DNA of 64,000 nucleotides, from positions 50,578,001 through 50,642,000 of the forward strand of contig OZ022256.1 of assembly GCA_963978905.1 (NCBI GenBank). Reading direction: 5' to 3'. Below the pieces are notes generated by a model, which saw only the letters and a program-made list of their open reading frames with translations, had not been told where the DNA came from and made no database searches. Positions 11,800-23,725 of this stretch are shown piece after piece. The stretch comes from Trichostrongylus colubriformis. Its lineage: Eukaryota; Nematoda; Chromadorea; Rhabditida; Trichostrongylidae. Every line of letters starts with the position of its first letter. Position 1 is the stretch's first letter. The translations under genes were made by a program, and so were the position numbers.

Positions 11800-12280
11800 T
11801 CTCAGGAATTGTTCAGAAATTGCGTTCCGCGCGAATGGCGCGACACAGGCGGAAGAAGATAACATACGTATCGATTACGTGAATGACATGCTGAATCACG
11901 TAAATCGTGCGTCGCGCGAGTCGCGTGATGGCCTGAATCGCTTCTGAACAATGCCTAAACGAAACAGTGTCTCGCAGTAGATACCGTCTCCTGAGGCATT
12001 GTTTGAAGTTAGCGATTCAGGCGATCACGCGATCAAGCGAGAAGGAAACTATATATATCGATTAGGCGGTCAGGCGATCAGACCTCGAATAAGGGGAATT
12101 AGCAAATAGTCGATAAGGCGGTCAGGCCATTGGGCAATTGAACGGAAAGGATAAGATACGTATCGATTAGTTAGATGATATGCCTGATCGAATGATACAA
12201 TGGTCTAGTCACTTTGCCTGAACAACTAATCGATTTGTATCTTATTCATTTTGTTTAGTGCCTAATCACCTAAGTTTTTG
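11800..12280. repeat. Foldback repeat rich in GATCAGGCGATC-type motifs
   Basis: TTGTTCAGAA...CGCGCGA is mirrored by TTCTGAACAATGCCT, and TTAGGCGGTCAGGCGATCAG-type strings recur at 12010-12130 and, diverged, at 2800-2850 and 3390-3430. No coding capacity. Confidence 0.5.
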
Positions 12281-12283
12281 CGG

Positions 12284-12676
12284 GGTTTTTCCGCCATTCA
12301 TGGCGGGGTGTGTAGCCTTATGTCGAGTTGTCGCGCAGCGGACTTCGTCGCGTGCAATTGCGTACTTTGCGTACACTCCCTGTAAAGCTTTACGCCGGAA
12401 TCGATTATTTTTTTGATTAGGATTGTCATCATGTGATGCTATTAATTCTCTTACTTTTCATATTACTATTTTATCTTTTTAGCTTATAAAAGCTATTGTT
12501 TTCAGATAATGATAAACAGCTGTTTCTTCAGAAAAACTCCATAGTACCGGCTCCTTGCGTCCTGAGCAGAATTCCAGCCAACCGCCGCTAATCGTGCTGA
12601 TAGCACCGCGAGTACGACGCCGCAAAAATTCGACATGAGGCTACACACCCTTTATGGCGAATACCCCACCGAAAAG
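12284..12676. repeat. MITE A-related foldback element
   Basis: Left GGGGTGTGTAGCCTTATGTC and right GACATGAGGCTACACACCC are inverted repeats, extending outward through CGCCAT. The AATTGCGTACTTTGCGTACA segment links it to 2391-2699 and to a solo half at about 40545-40680. Confidence 0.65.
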
Positions 12677-12699
12677 CGCCTCTAAGCTGCAGAGACGGC

Positions 12700-13105
12700 G
12701 TAACGATTAACAGCTAATGCCTGTGAATGGCGCACCCCGCCTCCAGGCGACGTGACTTCAATTGGCTACGGTGAGAGTGGCCAAGGAGATGCAGCACGAT
12801 TAAAGGTATTGTGACAGCTTTCTTACTTATAGCTTGAAGCTCACTCCAGAAAATAGATGCTATCGCATTTCCGAGCATCCCTTCGTGTTTATGACTTAGC
12901 AACATGTCGGTGGAAAACTCGTCCGGACCACCCACCTCTTGACGGAAAGGTCGTCCACGCCGAAAACAGTGATGTGAAGGGGGTCCTGTTTCTCAGGACT
13001 TCGGTCGTTTCCGTCCGGTTTTTTTACCGTCGTATTGATAAGCACCTCGACTTTGATCTTCGCAAGATTTTTCATTATTCTTCCGAATCTCATCAATCAC
13101 TGCCT
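12700..13105. repeat. Dispersed repeat family R1, one of four copies
   Basis: The segment with GGAAAACTCGTCCGGACC, the GGAAAGGTCGTCCACGCCG core and the TGATCTTCGCAAG end matches, inverted, 24067-24420. The same family flanks the mariner palindrome at 14330-14446/15125-15230, with part of it at 33830-33985. No intact ORF. Confidence 0.55.
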
Positions 13106-13489
13106 TTACGAGAGAACTTCTCCAAATGCTATGCTATTGAAAAGAGGCGGGGGCGCCTGTTTGTTAAGTGTCAAGGCAAGATAAAGTAAGATATCATTAG
13201 CAAGGTAAGGCATAGGCAAGAATAAGGAGAATATTTGTTAATTTATCGAAAAATATTCGCTATTGAAGATTGCATGTTCCAGGCAAAACTTCGTATCGCC
13301 GCATCGTCTTCGGAGGAGGTCTGTCAGATTTAATGCTCTGCAAAATTTTTTGAGGATTTCCTTCCCAAGACCCAGTCATAGGGTTGGAAGTGACATCGTT
13401 GGTTTTCCTCCAGCCCCCATAGGCTTACCGCAAACAGACTTTTTAGTGGTTTTCGGGATTTCATCATAGTTTTCAATGATTCCTTTCAG

Positions 13490-16400
13490 GCAAAGCCGTC
13501 GCCGAGCTCATCGTCGGAAGAGGTTAGTTACTTAAATCAGTTAGCCGGTTTCAAAGTGGTTTCAAGGGGTGGGGGGAAATACGCCAAAAAATCGCGTCAG
13601 CGGCGTCGCACTCGCGGCACCACCAGTACGACTTGCGAATCGATTTTGCTCTTGGGAGCCCGGCAGAGCGCGGCTGCATCGCTTCTGCACTCCACCCATG
13701 CCACACTGCCTCCTCCAGCCACGCCACCCTGCCTCCTCCACCTTTGCCACACTGTCTCGCGTGAAGGCTGCCAGCACTGCCAGTGGCACTCGCACCCGCC
13801 GAGCCGCTCGCCGCGGGCGGTCACGCGATTTTTTGGCGTATTTCCCTCCACCCTGTGAAGAGGCTGTGCACTAGTTCACAATAGTGCCGTTTGTTGATAC
13901 GTCACTTATGCAACTATCCCTGCGGCCCACACCAAGATGCACTAAACCCCAAAAAATCAATCTGTTTCAGAAGAAGAGTAAATCCAAGACTGATCCAAAA
14001 ACTGCAAGTTTCTTTTACCGAAAATGTTTTTTTTTGATTTTTGATAGCTGCTGATTTTCGCAGCAGCCGGCGACGCGAAAGTCGTTAGAAGTACGCTGAG
14101 TTATGGACAAAAGCTTCGGTCTCAGACGGGACTCGAACCCACACTCCATGCTTTACGGGCATATGTGCTAATCCATTACACTACCGAAATCACTTTCACC
14201 TTCACTCAGCTCAGTTGAGGTGAAAGGGGTTCCAGTCCCGTCCGTGAGTCCCGTCCAAGACGGAAGCTTTTGCCCATATACTTGTTACAACCTCGAATTG
14301 AATTGTCTTTATTTCTCCATTCTAAAGGCAGTGATAGGGGGAAATTTGGACGAACAGTAAAACATGTTGTGAAGATGAAAAACGAGGTGCTTAGTCGATG
14401 TTGAAGGAAAAACGGAAGGGAATAGCCAAAGATCCGGGAAATATTAGGTGTATGCAGAATAAATGGCCGAAACGTAATTGGCCATAACTTCGCTCAGACA
14501 CAACTTTATTTGTCGAAATAAAAACCATTCGAATCTACAGAATTTTGCCAACGATCTGGTAAGGAAAATATACCATCACGATCAAATTCTGGATTGCGAG
14601 AATCAATAAAGTCAAGAATGGCATTTTTACCGTGCATAATTTTTCTGCCGCAGGTTTGCATCGGGAACCCGAAAAAAGTGGTAATCCGTCAGGGATAGGT
14701 CTGGGGAATAAGGGGGGTGAGGGAGAGGCTCGATGCCTAACTGCATCATTTTTTTACTGGGTGCGCAAAACAACGCAAAACCCCACAGTTCGCAAGTCAC
14801 CCGGCAGAAACTGATCGAGACTCTCCCTCACCCCCCTTATTCCTCAGACCTATCTCTGACGAATTACCACTTTTTCCCGGTTCTCGATGCAAACCTGCGT
14901 CAGAAAAAATTCGCCGAAATTATGCAAGTTGAAAATGCCATCGTTGACTTTATTAATTTTCGCAATCCAGAATTTTATCATGATTGCATATTTTCTTTAC
15001 CAGATCGTTGGCAAGGTTGTGTAGATTCGAATGGTTTTTATTTCGACAAATAAAGTTGTGTCTGAGCGAATTTATGGCGTTTTGAAAAAAGTAGTCCGTT
15101 TTAGCCATTTATTCTGCATAGACCTAATAGAACCCCCTTCTCACTGTTGATTCTCGACGCGGACGACCTTTCCGTCAAAGAGCGGGTAAGCCGAACGAGT
15201 AAACGGACCTTGTACATGTGAGCCGGCCAGAGACCTTTCTACCCTAAATATATCTATTTCTGAACACCAAAACTACCGCATCAATTGTCTAGTGTTTTCA
15301 ACCCACTTTCACAATTCAGCCGTGTCATCAGTGGAAATGTGCTTCGAGATAAGTATTGATTTTACGCTACTACAGCTGGGTATTCACACGCAGACATGCT
15401 GTACCGCCCGCAGCATGCATGAAAATTTTCAAATAGTCATAGTTACTCATTGTGAATATTTCAGAGTGAGGCCAAGAAAACCAAACCAACAGTAAGTACA
15501 GTTCCTTACTGAAAGAAAGTTACGGTTGGGAGGGAGGGAGAGGAGAGGGCGAAACAACCTCGGCGTGAGGAGAAGGAGCTGCAGCGTGTGCGAACCACTC
15601 CTAAGGCCGCGTTCATCTTTGCGTACCGACGCCGACATCAACGGCGACGGCGGCACTCTGGTGACGCGCTCCGTTCGCGAAAAGCTTGACAGGACTACAT
15701 TACAGTATCATGGCGGAGCCCACGAATTGGAATTCGATTTCGAACTTGGCACAGTGCCAAACTGTTCGAATTACCATTTCAAATGCGCGGGCTCTCGCCA
15801 GGATCATCATATTGTAGTGTGGTTGGGTCGAGCGTTTCACAAACGGAGCGCGTCACCAAAATGTTGCCGTGGTCGGCGGCGGGCACACGGTTTCGCCGTT
15901 GTCGCTGCCGTGTCGGCGCCAGTGCGCAAAGTGTGAACGCGACCTGACGTAATGCTCTCCTTCTTGTTGCTGGCAGTTGTTCACCCACATTAGCTTCTTC
16001 CACCTAGTGTTAGGCAGAACACAAGACACCTAGCTATTGCCCCTCCCCCCATTCTGTTGGCATAAAGAAGGTTCGCAAAGGCTGATCAAAGCTGTCGTTT
16101 TCATATCAAAAAGTTATCTTCCTCCAAAAGTAATGGCCCGGTTTGTCGATTTGTAGTGCCTTCTTAGTGCCGCCCCTCAGGCCCCATGCAATTCCTCATA
16201 AATGTAGGAGTGTTGAAGGATATAAATTGATTTCACGCCTCTACAAATATCTACTGTTCAAGGAATATCCACTACTAGGAGAAACCATCCTTCAATCAGG
16301 CTCGCCATAAAAGCTCGAGAGTTATTAGCTCGAGAGTAGTGGCGTACCAGCCTATGCGATTTGTAGGCTGTAACTACGCCTCCTCTTATTCACCAAGTCA

Positions 16401-19400
16401 CCTCCCTGGAACTCCGCCATCTTGGAAGCAAGGGAAGCACGGCGGGGCATAGATAACGGGAACGAATCGATTTCCCAATTTTTTTCATTTTCTTGAATTC
16501 TTAGAAAACAGTGAGCGCGATTCATATTCTGATTCTATATACATATGCTAAAATCATTTTCTAGAAGACTGAATTAAAGACTTCTACTCAAGCAGCTCAA
16601 GATGCCCGAGTCGAAAAACGCTGTGCCACCGAGACTGAGGCAAAATGGGAGTTTGTGAGTGTGTATTCACTATTTTTCAATACCTCTTTCAGTGGTTTTT
16701 CCATCTTGTGCAGCCAACAGCAGCTCACAGCTCAGCCACAGATCCACACAAAAAGTGGAAATTAGGCCAGACGGGAGGGGCGAGCGCCAGGGCCTCAGGC
16801 CACAGGATGCCATCGTTTCTATGGGTATGTACCATAAGGACAGAAAATTCTGTGCTATCGCAAGAGGCACCATCCTATAAAAAGCGACATATCTCAGCAT
16901 CTGGGAGGTATCTTTCAGGGGTCAATCTGCACATTTAGGCGTGTGTTTTCGCCTGGGCCCTAGTAGGAGTGGAAGGGGTTTCCTTTTCCTTTGTAGCCTT
17001 AGGCAAAAATATTTCCATAGTGGGATCCCCCCCCCCTTCATTCTTGTAACGCAGAAAATTCATGTGGCCGCGAGTCGTGTGTTCTGTAGCAGTTACGCCT
17101 GAAATAAGGCGCATGATTGGTAAAGCCTTAGCACTCGAATACATTCGTCCGAATAGCTGGCACATACGACGCCGAGTGCGAGTTCTCTGTCTTAAAGGCA
17201 CACCATGCGATAATCAGATTAGTGGCTGACTTTCTTGGAGCAAACAGGTCCTTGGATAATTGCTTAGACTGCATTTTGTTACGGCTGCACGGTGCTTCCT
17301 CACGATGTTGTGCATGCTTTGACAGAACCGAGCCACGCCCACCAAACCAAATCACACCAAGCCTCAAACGGACAAATTTACAACGTAGTCTTGTGGAGAG
17401 GGAAACTTGCAATAAGAGAGCATAATTCGGTGCTATCGCAATGAGGGGGGGAGGGGATTGCCACTATGGTCATTATTTTCACCTAAGCCTAGAGGGAGAA
17501 ATGAACCCCTTCCTTACCCCATTAGGGCTTAGGCAAAAGTACACTCCTGAATGTACACAATGACTCCTCGAGGATCTCGCCAGGGTGCTAAGATAAGCAA
17601 CTTTTTATAAGATGCCCACTCCCATTGCGATAGCTCCCATAATTCAATGATTTGGTTGTGTGGCGTAGTTCGATCGTATTCAAGCGGGCACAATACCGTG
17701 ACGATGCGCCGTGCCACCGTAACAAATTTACAGTCCGAGCGGTTATCCATGGGCCTATTTGCCCCATGAAAAAAAAATCACTATCTGATCATCTCGTATG
17801 TGCCTCTAAAGACACACACCCTGTTCAGGATGCCTTAGCTTCCTAATGACTGACCATGATGCTGCAAAGCTTTTAGATGATCCACAGATCACTCTGTAAC
17901 CCTAAGCTTCGGCTTTTACCGTATGAATTCTTTAGGATGAAAGAGATCCAGCCGTCATTGCCAAATCCGTGGATTGGCTACTGGCAAGACTTAAAAAGAG
18001 TGGATCACTGAAAATGATCAAAGACGAATTCATGTGAGTTCTGATTCACTGACAACCCCGCTCCCATCTCCCTCTCTCCATCGTTGAGCAAATAATTATT
18101 AAAAATCAGGAGACAGGCGAAAAGTGACGGTTCTGGCATCACCTTATCGAGCCCTCGAATTAGGCACCGTATTCCATACGCATTGTCGTGATCAAATCCT
18201 TTACCACTTTTCCAAGGCCAAGCGAGCATTGCACTGTGCGGTACCTTAGGCTCGATTAGTAGGGAAAATTGAAAATTCCAAAAAGAATTGTAAAAGTACC
18301 TGAAAATATTCCAGCATTACATCAAAGCGGGTTAATACTAGAATGATCGAAAAACCTCCGACAAATCACTGATAGCAACGCCGATGACTACATTAGAATA
18401 AACCATATCCCAGAAACTACTACGAAGCACTTTCAGGAAATCAAAGAACTATATACCGGAAGGGTCAAAGAAGGCGTTTGCAGATAACGAGCAATTTAAT
18501 CGTTATAAAGACATTTTACTACTGGATAGTACCAGAGTCAAATTAAAAAATCGAGGTATGTTTAGAACGCTGTGAAGTTTAGCGGAATTCGGATATTCAA
18601 GATGTAAATAAAGTAGTTAGACGGCGACACAAGTCGGTAGGCGTACCGCGAGCTTTTCATCATGGTGGATACATGGTCAGCATTAGACGAGCTCCCGAGT
18701 ACTTTTGAATTGATTGTGTCCCACAAGCGGGCCTCATGTGTTGAGCTCGACCGCTCAACATCACAGATACGCGCTATACAACAATGATGTGGGGTGCTAG
18801 TGATTGTGTCCGTGACCAGAACAAAATTTTCATATCCACTGAATCCTACGCATGTCAGTCCACGTCACTAGGAGGACATAAAATATATAATTACTTAAAC
18901 GTAAAAAAATTCTAAGACCACAGAGAAATTGATTTATGGCATATTGATTCGCATTGAGTTTTCAGATAACGATTACATTCATGCTAGCAAAGTTATGGTA
19001 GGTAACAATGTGTTCATTTGTACTCAAGGGCCGCTAACCAGTTCAGCCGAAAGTTTCTGGGCTATGGTGGTTCAGGAGAAAGTGAAGGTAAGCTTCATAA
19101 CTGTGGGTTAGGCTGTGTCCGAGACCGGATATTCATTATGTCACTTAACAGCTGATCGTTATGCTGTGCAAATTCGTTGAAGATGGCAAAGAAAAATGTT
19201 GCGAATATTTTCCAAAAAATGGAGGTGAGCACATGAAATTTTGTCATTTTCCAGTGTTTTCTTTTCTTGTCATGTTGTTTTTCACGATTTATGACAAGCA
19301 AGTAACACACAGGTGTAGCAGTAATTGGTGACTTCAAAATAGAAGCATCTGATAGGGTAGTTATACCGGACGCAGATGGTGCAACATGTGGAAAAATGGA

Positions 19401-22090
19401 TGTGTTTTACGACGGGAAGATCTATAAGGTTCGTTACATCTGATCAACGCACATTGGCACATTTCGTGATGAAATGAGGGGCTTGGAGCTATGAAAAATG
19501 AGGTGCTGCCCTGGATGCACGTACATAGAAAAGCTAACAAAATATACTGAAGAAGTACTTCCGAACACTGAATGTTGAGCCGTGTACGTATCGAAAGAGT
19601 TTCCGAAAATGCAGGCCGGACGCAGGGTACACCGGGAGTCGAGGATTCCTCGACAGGAGGGTCATATTTGACCGGACACGAGGGGGGGGGGGGTCATAAT
19701 GTATAGTTCAACGATAAGCAATAGAATCCTAACTTTTAGTGAAATTGATGCCGAAACTAGACTAGACTGAATCGAGATACATAGCAATAAAATTTATTGC
19801 AACTCAATTACTGTATTGTAGAGTCTGGAAAAGTTCGGGGGTGTAGTACTTGGTCTCCCATAGAGGGAGGGGGTCGTACAGGAGCGGCTATTTTCCTCGA
19901 CACCTGGGAATGCCCTGGCCGGACGCATCATATGGATGAGTTTCCAAACTGCTGGCCATAGGCCATGTTGGGATGTTGGGGATGCCGGGGAGCGTGCTCG
20001 ACCGCACTTAAAAGGAGTTTCCACGAAAAAATGAGCTTCACTATCACCCATAAATTTATGTAGTATTTACTTAATAAGAGCCGCATGGAAATTTTCACGC
20101 GAAAAGTGAGAATCGTTAAGAGACAGTACCACAAAATCTCGGCCGTCTGGGCGAGGCTTCCGAGCGAGTGCCCACCCGTTTCCGCCTCGCTCGGAGACGC
20201 ATTGTAGGAACAGAAAACCATATGAACAGTCCGTTTTTCGTTTCCAACCGTGGCGGACTACGGGGCAGGTACTTGCTACGAGGCCCCGCTCACTCGAGCC
20301 GAAATTCGGGGAGCTGTATTCTAGCCGAATTCTCACTTTTTCGCGTAAAACTTTGCATGCGGTCTTCATTAGGCAAATGCAACCTAAATATATGGGTGGC
20401 AGAAAACCTCATTTTTCCATAGGCGATTCCTTCAACCTCTAATCACGCCATTCTCGGACCGTGACAACGTGTGCGACAGGAAACTCTAGTTGGGTCAGCA
20501 TTCATGAGTAGGTGCTCGCCCTCCTTATCGTGCTGCTAGCTCAGAACAGGGCCAACAACGCACTTGTCGCGCAATTCGCTGCCCGCTTCGACCCAATTCG
20601 AGTGTCCTGTCGCACACACCTTTGCCACCTAACCTTTGATGAAGCACCTGATCCACTTCTCGGTAGCTTTTTGCGAGCCACGTCATTGTGAGATGTATTT
20701 TCAATGGGGATTCTTCTATAAACAGAAAGGAGTATGAGAGTCAGTTTCAGGTTGAACATATATGGTATGAAAATTGGGCTGATCACATGGCACCGGATAA
20801 TTTTAAAGCGACCGTTGAATTAATTCGACTAGCGCGAAAGAAGCGTCAAAATGCACCCGTTGTTGTGCATTGTTCGGCTGGTAATGATCCTAGAATGAAC
20901 TTTAATTTTTGAAATTCACACGAGTTCAGAATACTATTTTTTATATTTGAAATTCAGGTGTTGGACGATCTGGATGCTTCGTAGGTATCGAGATGGCTGC
21001 ACATGAAGCTGCTACAAAGCCAGTTTTTAGTATGGAAACAGTACTAAAAACTCTACGAGACCAACGCATGCACAGTATTCAAAATGATATTGTAACTTTT
21101 AGAAATATTACACAATCATTATTAAAAACAATCATTAAAGCCAATATTTTTACAGCAGTATCTCTACGTATATCGAGGCTTCGTTGAGTATTTGATCGAC
21201 AGAGGCGTAACTAAACGACTTGATGTTCTAAAATTTATCAACGATTATGATAATTTAATTAGAAGGAAACGACCAAAAGGTGAGTAGCTTTAATTCGGTA
21301 ACACTGGGCACCGAATAGAGCCTACAGGGCCTTCTCACTTTAGATAAGTTTCCATTGATTCAAATAAAGCCTGAATCCTTTACCTTGGATCGATGCATGG
21401 CTCTCAGTAGGTGGCAGCTATGTTTGTAGTAATATGTCATGACGCGACGTCGCACCAAGTTTGCGGCGTTGTCACGCGGCACAATTGCGCGGGAACCGAA
21501 GCAAAGAGCGCCGAGCGTGATACGCGGACGACCAACACCCGCACACCTCTCTGGCGTGTGTACCTTTACATCAGGATGCCGCACGACGACGACCGATGTG
21601 CGACACAGTGTGTGCGAGCTATGCGCGTCGCGGTAGTTGGGTCTCAAAACGATTACAACGTAACGCTAGGGGTGCGATACGCAGTTGACTTCTAATCGCT
21701 TCGGGACCCAACAACATGGCGCCTTTAGCTCGTTCGCATTGCTTCGCTTGCGACATGTCGCAGTGCGGCATCCTGAGATAAGGGTACACACCCACCTCTC
21801 TGTATTCAAAAGTATAACTAGTATAAGTCTAGTTATATAATTATCTAAAGTAAATTCACCAAGAATATAAGGCTTGCGATAAAAATTCTCCCCCTTCCCC
21901 TGAATTAATATTTATATCGGGTTCTTTGTGAAAATTGGCATAGGGATTCTGTATACATCATCTCTCATGATACTATAAACACTGCTTTTAAGATGCGAAG
22001 GCTAAAGATGAATCGAAGGCGAAGGTGTCATCAGACGAGTACACGCCGTCTGTCTATCTCAACGATCCCTACTACAGCTACTTTTATTGA
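13490..22090 (+). CDS. Non-receptor protein tyrosine phosphatase, nematode expanded family (start exon not found)
   Basis: Exons 13490-13522, 13971-14003, 15465-15491, 16565-16654, 17936-18033, 18437-18555, 18966-19087, 19152-19224, 19313-19428, 20667-20880, 20958-21091, 21156-21279, 21993-22090; all phases agree, 426 residues to TGA. It hydrolyses phosphotyrosine in proteins, probably in the cytosol (no signal or membrane segment). In this model residues 1-60 are a Lys/Ser/Thr-rich disordered tail; then comes the catalytic domain with KNRDNDYIHASKV (substrate loop), WADH acid loop (W274, D276) and the HCSAGVGRSG P-loop (Cys306, Arg312), split by an intron, then QNDIQYLYVYR. The usual WPD proline is alanine; the acid Asp is kept. 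Intron 2 needs a GC donor (GCAAGT). The 3' splice site at 20667 (CGGTAG) is the weakest. No ATG exon was found upstream; it may lie before 13490. AATAAA follows at 22216. Confidence 0.88.
13563..13856. repeat. MITE family E, copy 1
   Basis: Left GGGGGAAATACGCCAAAAAA and right TTTTTTGGCGTATTTCCC are inverted repeats, continuing inward as TCGCGT. It fills most of the intron between the first two known phosphatase exons. A diverged relative lies at 37073-37287. Confidence 0.8.
14028..14192 (-). repeat. tRNA-derived SINE, copy 1 (minus strand)
   Basis: Read on the minus strand it starts with a tRNA-like head (A-box type TAGTGTAATGGATTAGCAC, B-box GGGTTCGAGTCCCG), followed by GAAGCTTTTGTCCATAACTC, a GCTGCTGCGAAAATCAGCAG hairpin, CTATCAAAAATC and an A-rich end. 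The copy at 59901-60067 has the same head and tail. A fragment of a third copy in the other orientation lies at 14226-14283. Confidence 0.75.
14447..15124. mobile_element. Mariner-derived palindromic element
   Basis: Ends GGTGTATGCAGAATAAATGG and CCATTTATTCTGCATAGACC are inverted, flanked by TA. The right arm encodes the end of a mariner transposase: HPPYSSDLSLTNYHFF then FYHDCIFSLPDRWQGCVDSN. The left arm encodes an inverted copy of the same C-terminus on the minus strand (14508-14640). In the TDYHFF motif the third catalytic Asp is Asn. So the element is two 3' halves of a mariner joined head to head. It split a copy of repeat family R1 and lies in the GC-donor intron of the phosphatase. 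Confidence 0.8.
15604..15945. repeat. MITE family C, copy 2
   Basis: Ends AAGGCCGCGTTCATCTTTGCG and CGCAAAGTGTGAACGCGACCT are inverted repeats; inside, a second inverted pair around GGCACAGTGCCAA forms the centre. It lies in a phosphatase intron, and the centre matches the halves of the split copy at 7811-9115. Confidence 0.8.
16860..17840. repeat. Long inverted repeat in a phosphatase intron
   Basis: An arm at about 17110-17360 with TTTGTTACGGCTGCACGG and CCAAACCAAATCA is inverted at about 17640-17845 (GATTTGGTTGTGTGGCG, CCGTGCCACCGTAACAAA). Outer pieces (GCTATCGCAA, AGGCAAAAGTA) are also paired. It is an old foldback element with no transposase frame. Confidence 0.65.
20008..20433. repeat. 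MITE family F, copy 1
   Basis: Arms of about 150 bases: left GGAGTTTCCACGAAAAAATG and GAAAATTTTCACGCG, right CGCGTAAAACTTTGC and CCATAGGCGATTCC. It occupies a third of the intron 19429-20666 of the phosphatase. Copies: 52892-53330 and 57537-57927, plus a fragment at 41565-41590. Confidence 0.78.
21556..21791. repeat. MITE family A, copy 3
   Basis: Ends GTGTGTACCTTTACATCAG and CTGAGATAAGGGTACACAC; internal GACCCAACAAC and GGCGCC blocks identical to copies 1 and 2. It sits in the last phosphatase intron. Confidence 0.82.
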
Positions 22091-22215
22091 CAGTCTGCCG
22101 TAATTATCAATTAATTATCATACGTGAAATAGAATATAACATATCAAGTCCTATCTTATTACGTGATGGAATTTTAAGTGCTCACATGAGATACATGAGG
22201 AACTGAACAGCTCCT

Positions 22216-22221
22216 AATAAA
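22216..22221 (+). promoter_or_regulatory. Polyadenylation signal of the phosphatase gene
   Basis: AATAAA 126 bases beyond the TGA stop, followed by a T-rich stretch. Confidence 0.55.
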
Positions 22222-22354
22222 TCAATTTTTCTCTACTTTTGTAATGAGGCCGACGAATACGTCGTGTATGAGGTTGTTGAAAATCGGATGAATATATGTA
22301 TTTATTCAATTATTCAATTATTGCACAAGCAAATTCATCTGAATACGGGACAGA

Positions 22355-22597
22355 ATGTGCAATATCTCTCATTTGAGCCCTACTGATTGTTTTTCACATA
22401 CAATGAAACAATTTTCGAAGAGTTGCCTCATGGGAATATCATACGTACCGGTGGAAATGAAAGCCAAAGAGAACAAACAGCAGGAAAAAACAATAGAAAA
22501 TCAGAAATGTCTTCAGTACTTCGCTAAAAATCCGGACGACTACACATTAATGGAGTTGACAGAATCACATAAATTAAGACATCAGCATATGTCGTGA
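22355..22597 (+). CDS. Small open frame of doubtful coding status
   Basis: An 80-codon frame just downstream of the phosphatase. From an internal Met it reads MKAKENKQQEKTIENQK, then PDDYTLMELTESHK and stops at HQHMS. The composition is protein-like (charged, Lys/Glu/Gln rich) but there is no domain, no splice partner and no clear start. It could be an exon of an unplaced gene or chance. A second such frame is at about 23510-23725. Confidence 0.22.
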   Translation: MCNISHLSPTDCFSHTMKQFSKSCLMGISYVPVEMKAKENKQQEKTIENQKCLQYFAKNPDDYTLMELTESHKLRHQHMS

Positions 22598-23497
22598 CCT
22601 CTGGACAAATCTAGTTCTTTCACGAATATTCAAGAAAGTGGGGTGCACAAGGAGTCGATGCGGCATCGCGCTGGGCCAACCTGAGCCTCAGTCCTTCAAC
22701 GCGGCCAAGCGCCAAGGACGGCGTACTGGTCCTTCTGCATTGCACTTTCTCCGTAACGCGGCTATTTCCGTTAATATTTTGAAGCAGTAATGTACTATCT
22801 TGTGGTTCCTTAACTGATGTCGTGGCTCAACATTTGTGATGTGCCATCACTTACGTTTCAAGTTTTACTATATGATCATAAGGAAGAAGCACTTCTGAAT
22901 ATTGCTAGCGATCACTCGATTGGATCCTATTTGTGTAAAATGATGACGACAATTGCATGAACAATTCCTGGGACTATTAGAAAGCATGTTAAAATTATGT
23001 TGATACATAAACTGCATGTACAGCCCTGATCGAGAAGCACGGCTAGTGGCTGAAATGAATAATGAAATATAAAAATTTCAAAAAAATGTCACTTGGAAAA
23101 CATTGATGGCAGGTAGCCGGACTTACGACCTTCTGAGGTCCTCAGGTGTTCACTGGATCTCCTAATTCTAGAGAGGAATAAGGTCTTCATCCTTTTTTTC
23201 AATCTACTAACTAATAATGATACCTTTCTTCGAGCTCATGCGGTTGACCGATTCTGCGCATACGATCCCCCCCCCCCCCACCCCTTGGGCCAAAGTCCAT
23301 TCCTCCTAAAGATCGCTTGCCTTATGCTGGATCCTGCTAGCACCCTCAACTTTTATTATTTCATTTGCATTCAAGCATATATTCTGCGTAGCGACCAGCT
23401 ATGGATTTCTGATGAAGGGACTGTGGCCGCAAGATTTCTGATGAAGGGAATTGTGGGAGAAGGCATTGCCATTCAGGGATGCATCTGATCCAAGGTA

Positions 23498-23725
23498 GTG
23501 CCATACGGTGCTACTAACCGCTGCGCTGTTCCTCCCATAATTGTAAATGTAAGCCAATGTGATGATAGTAATGTTTACAAGCCAAAAAATGACATAAAAT
23601 TCTATACTAAGGCTCTGAAATATTTTGGAATTTTTAAGCCTAAATCAGATACCATAGAGCCAGTGAGTTTTCAAGCCTATAAGACATTTTCAGAAGAAAA
23701 AAGAATTGAGTCTCTCAAAAAATGA
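23498..23725 (+). CDS. Small open frame of doubtful coding status
   Basis: A 75-codon frame with coding-like composition: VPPIIVNVSQCDD, then KNDIKFYTKALKYFGIFKPK, ending RIESLKK. No known domain. Candidate AG acceptors upstream exist but none is decisive. It may be a remnant of a mobile element. Confidence 0.2.
   Translation: MPYGATNRCAVPPIIVNVSQCDDSNVYKPKNDIKFYTKALKYFGIFKPKSDTIEPVSFQAYKTFSEEKRIESLKK

Noticed and set aside
13473..13522. Start codon ATGATTCCTTTC reading directly into the first phosphatase exon
   Set aside because: It would read through the TTTCAG acceptor in a frame that is incompatible with every downstream exon.
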